DNA of 64,000 nucleotides from Baylisascaris procyonis. Taxonomy: Eukaryota; Nematoda; Chromadorea; Rhabditida; Ascarididae. The DNA is taken from assembly GCA_037389465.1 (NCBI GenBank), contig JAZARR010000266.1:2170001-2234000 (forward strand), read 5' to 3'. The notes under the pieces are model-generated. The model did not search any database, was not told the DNA's origin, and was given only the letters and a program-made list of their open reading frames with translations. The position numbers and the translations under genes are program-made. This document shows, piece by piece, positions 61,487 through 64,000 of this stretch (position 1 is its first letter; each line of letters starts with the position of its first letter).

Positions 61487-63604
61487 TAGCAGCCGCAATC
61501 AAATGTAGTGAATGCAATCACTTATACATATTTACAGCTTTCTTTAAAAAATTTTCATCATTGAGATTTTTGTCATTTATTGTTTATTTATAGTTTAATT
61601 AAGTGAGCAATTAATCACTACAATATCAATCAAAACAACTATCGCATCATTTTATTTCAGTAATTCATCTTTGATTAAAATTTTATCGTTTAAATCTCAG
61701 CAGCTAATCATTCATCATATACGAATCATTACTGACGTAACATATCAGCAACCTCTATTGAGCACAACGTTAATGTGGTGTTATTAATGCCCAGCAGACG
61801 TGCAAAGACGAAATGCGACTGCCATCACTACTGCAGATGTATCAGATCGGTGGGTCTGATATGCAATCAATGTGACATTATAAATGTTATGCAAATTCAG
61901 TGTTCATACACACTTTGTTGCGGTATTCAAATCCACCATCTACTTAGTTGCACTTTCTGAAGCATTATTACGTTCTTATTAAAGCACTATTACGTTCATT
62001 ACGTCCACTTGCTCAGAAGAAAAAACTGCTCCATGACAAACAAGACGATGCACTTTTAAGCTAAGAGTTCCCGCCCCAACCTCTTCTCATTTCAATTGCT
62101 TACTAAGCATTGCTTAAGCAGAGTCCTTGCAGATCGGTGAATGGAATATTCAGCAGCCCTTGCAACATCTCAATGAAGAGCAATCTGAGTTCAGTGCATA
62201 AAGCGCAACATTATCGTCGTTGCCTGTAGGATGTTGTAGTCTCTAAATCTCTCTCATGCAAATATAAACATCTTTGCTTTCAACATCAACTCATGCACTC
62301 TAATTTAGCTTAACAATGTGTCACTTGCATAGTTAGATTCGAGGCCATGTGTGAGTGAGAAAAGTGTACTCGATGCTGAATCGGAACAAATCATTAGCCC
62401 CTCGTATCCAGAATTCAAAGTGCAATAAGGAAGGGTACTTGCGATGCTATGACAAATATGAGGAACAGCAAGTTAACATACAGGTGAGATGTTACTCTAC
62501 GAAGTTTTAGGCATGTTATATAAGATCTTCTTGCAGATTTTTTTTTTCCTCTATAAAGCCATAAATTTTAATTGAAGTCTACGCACAACTTTGTTTATCC
62601 TTTATAAAAACCCTCAAAAATCAAACATAAAGGTGTTAGCTACACCGACTTCACCAACCTCAGACGTCCCTGCCTTTTGCATGTTGTGATGTCTTGCACT
62701 GTGCAGAATTGATCAGTAGGAATGCGAACGTCGTAGACGTTAGTCACTTCGACATCACAGTGGCGGTTGTGGTTCAGGCAAAGATGATGCACGCGATGTG
62801 GTCGGTTCCTTTGGCACTTTCCGAACTCGAATTCAAGTTGCTCTCTAACGCCCCCCCCCTCCCCCCTTCCTCTTAGTCTCATCACTATGAAGTCGTATCC
62901 CTGAGGAAGCAAGTCTGTATGTCATCTATATAGACCTTTACAAACGACCAATCCCACACCATAACCTTTCAATAATGTACCTGAGCGACCAGTTCAACAA
63001 TCGTAAGCACTACTGTACAGACCGAGTCGATAAAAGTGCTGCCAATGAGACATCGAAAGATTGAGCCACCTCTGCTTAACTTTTTGAGCTATGTGAAGAA
63101 ATTGCTTTTCCCCGACTTGAACTGGAATAACATTTCTTCGTTTAGCAATCTTTTGACAACTGTCTGATGATGTGTCTCCATCAACGGAAATTACTTCCTG
63201 CAACTCATCCCTCCACCCTTCTCTTCATGAACCATTTGTCAATAAATGCTCTAAAAATAAGCGCTGTAGGACATTTCCCGTCCATACAGGGCAATGGACG
63301 TTCGAAAAATAATCGCAAATCATGGAATAGTGCCCACAAAGAATGAATATCGACCCATCCTTACCCTCATTCTGACTGCAAAAAGCAACAGCGTTTAAAA
63401 CGTGCGGCGCATTCTGATCTTATCGGCTTTCCTCTTTCGATCCCCAGACAGTTCCCTTAAGAAACCCCATCACGCTATTTAGTTGAAGCCATCATACTTA
63501 ACCCCGCCAATTAACGAATCAGATCTACGCATTGAGAAACTGTTAATGTACACAGTCTTTCATTCCCACCCGTGAAGTGAAGCAGTTCAATCCCTCATTG
63601 AAGT

Positions 63605-63740
63605 GTATGTTTGAACGTTTTCTTCGACTAGAGGAAAGCGATGGAGTTTTTAAGTGCACTCGTTATGTGTGATGGTATGAACATTTCCTTCAACTAAAAG
63701 AAAGCAATGTAGTCTTAAGTGCACTCGTTTGGTGCGACAA
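63605..63740 (+). repeat. Diverged tandem repeat, unit about 69 bases
   Basis: Two head-to-tail copies share TGAACrTTTyCTTCrACTArA, then GAAAGCrATG and TTAAGTGCACTCGTTwkGTG. Copy 1 is about 63605-63669 and copy 2 about 63674-63740. Identity is moderate, so the duplication is old. No coding capacity is evident. Confidence 0.75.
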
Positions 63741-64000
63741 ATGCAGGTGTCCCCTAGGTAACAATGCGGTGCCTACAGACCACAAGTGCGGCCTACGACG
63801 ACCCCCTTACCGATCAGACTGCTGTATCAACTATCCCTCCGTAAAGAAATCCCTCTTCTCCGGTTGCAGAAAAATTTTCTAGTTGAATAAAAATACCTGG
63901 AATCCAAAAAAACGTACGTAGCGACTTAAACGAACCGTGGTAATATGCACATTAACCTTGTGTTAATGAACGTGGATGTGTTATGTGACCATGCTGTTTC

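Larger units (their letters stand above)
61088..64000. other. Window end, no confident gene
   Basis: The sequence is AT-rich with open stretches on both strands. At 62640-62912 the minus strand reads NRPHRVHHLCLNHNRHCDVE.., with His and Cys that hint at a transposon-encoded protein, while the plus strand is open over the same bases. No splice chain was found. A C-rich run lies at 62851-62866. A poly(A) tract and a diverged tandem repeat are listed separately. Confidence 0.45.

Noticed and set aside
1..64000. CRISPR arrays, bacterial operons, riboswitches, rRNA genes
   Set aside because: None was seen. Intron structure and codon content are those of a eukaryotic (nematode) nuclear genome.

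Overview
The window is nematode nuclear DNA. It is AT-rich, with introns of about 100 bases to several kilobases, nematode-style splice acceptors (mostly TTTCAG) and poly-T/TTTCAG acceptors just upstream of several start codons, as expected for spliced-leader trans-splicing. It also carries nematode-typical protein families. The intron lengths and the tandem aspin-like genes suggest a parasitic clade III worm (ascarid or filarial-like), but that is inference only.

Layout. 0.2-4.85 kb (+): most of a globin gene whose 5' end lies outside the window, with a serine-rich tail. 4.85-11.5 kb: no confident gene, but remnants of a non-LTR retrotransposon and of a dispersed repeat. 11.58-14.42 kb and 15.92-18.5 kb (+): two tandem, divergent aspin-like genes (pepsin inhibitor-3 family), each with a signal peptide and two repeats and with nearly the same intron positions and phases. 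18.50-19.86 kb (-): the last four exons of an unrecognised, membrane-associated protein, tail to tail with the second aspin gene. 21.38-39.04 kb (-): a complete 25-exon kinesin-5 (BimC/Eg5/BMK-1) gene of 982 codons, joined exon by exon in phase, with one apparent GC-AG intron. 39-44.3 kb: AT-rich intergenic DNA. 44.35-51.06 kb (-): an unrecognised six-exon gene (443 codons) with a coiled coil, an acidic middle and a basic helical C-terminal domain.

51.4-64 kb is an accessory region. It has many short open stretches on both strands, a convincing rhodopsin-like receptor exon (-), another possible receptor exon (+), three consecutive plus-strand terminal exons that all enter in phase 0, a tRNA/SINE-like remnant and a diverged tandem repeat. 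I could not assemble complete genes there and say so in the entries.

The genes do not form one pathway. Kinesin-5 is a conserved spindle motor, the globin binds haem or oxygen, and the aspin-like proteins are probably secreted. The most interesting points are the aspin pair (including a donor site with A in place of G at +1), the kinesin-5 GC-AG intron, and the plus-strand terminal exons at 60-61.1 kb.
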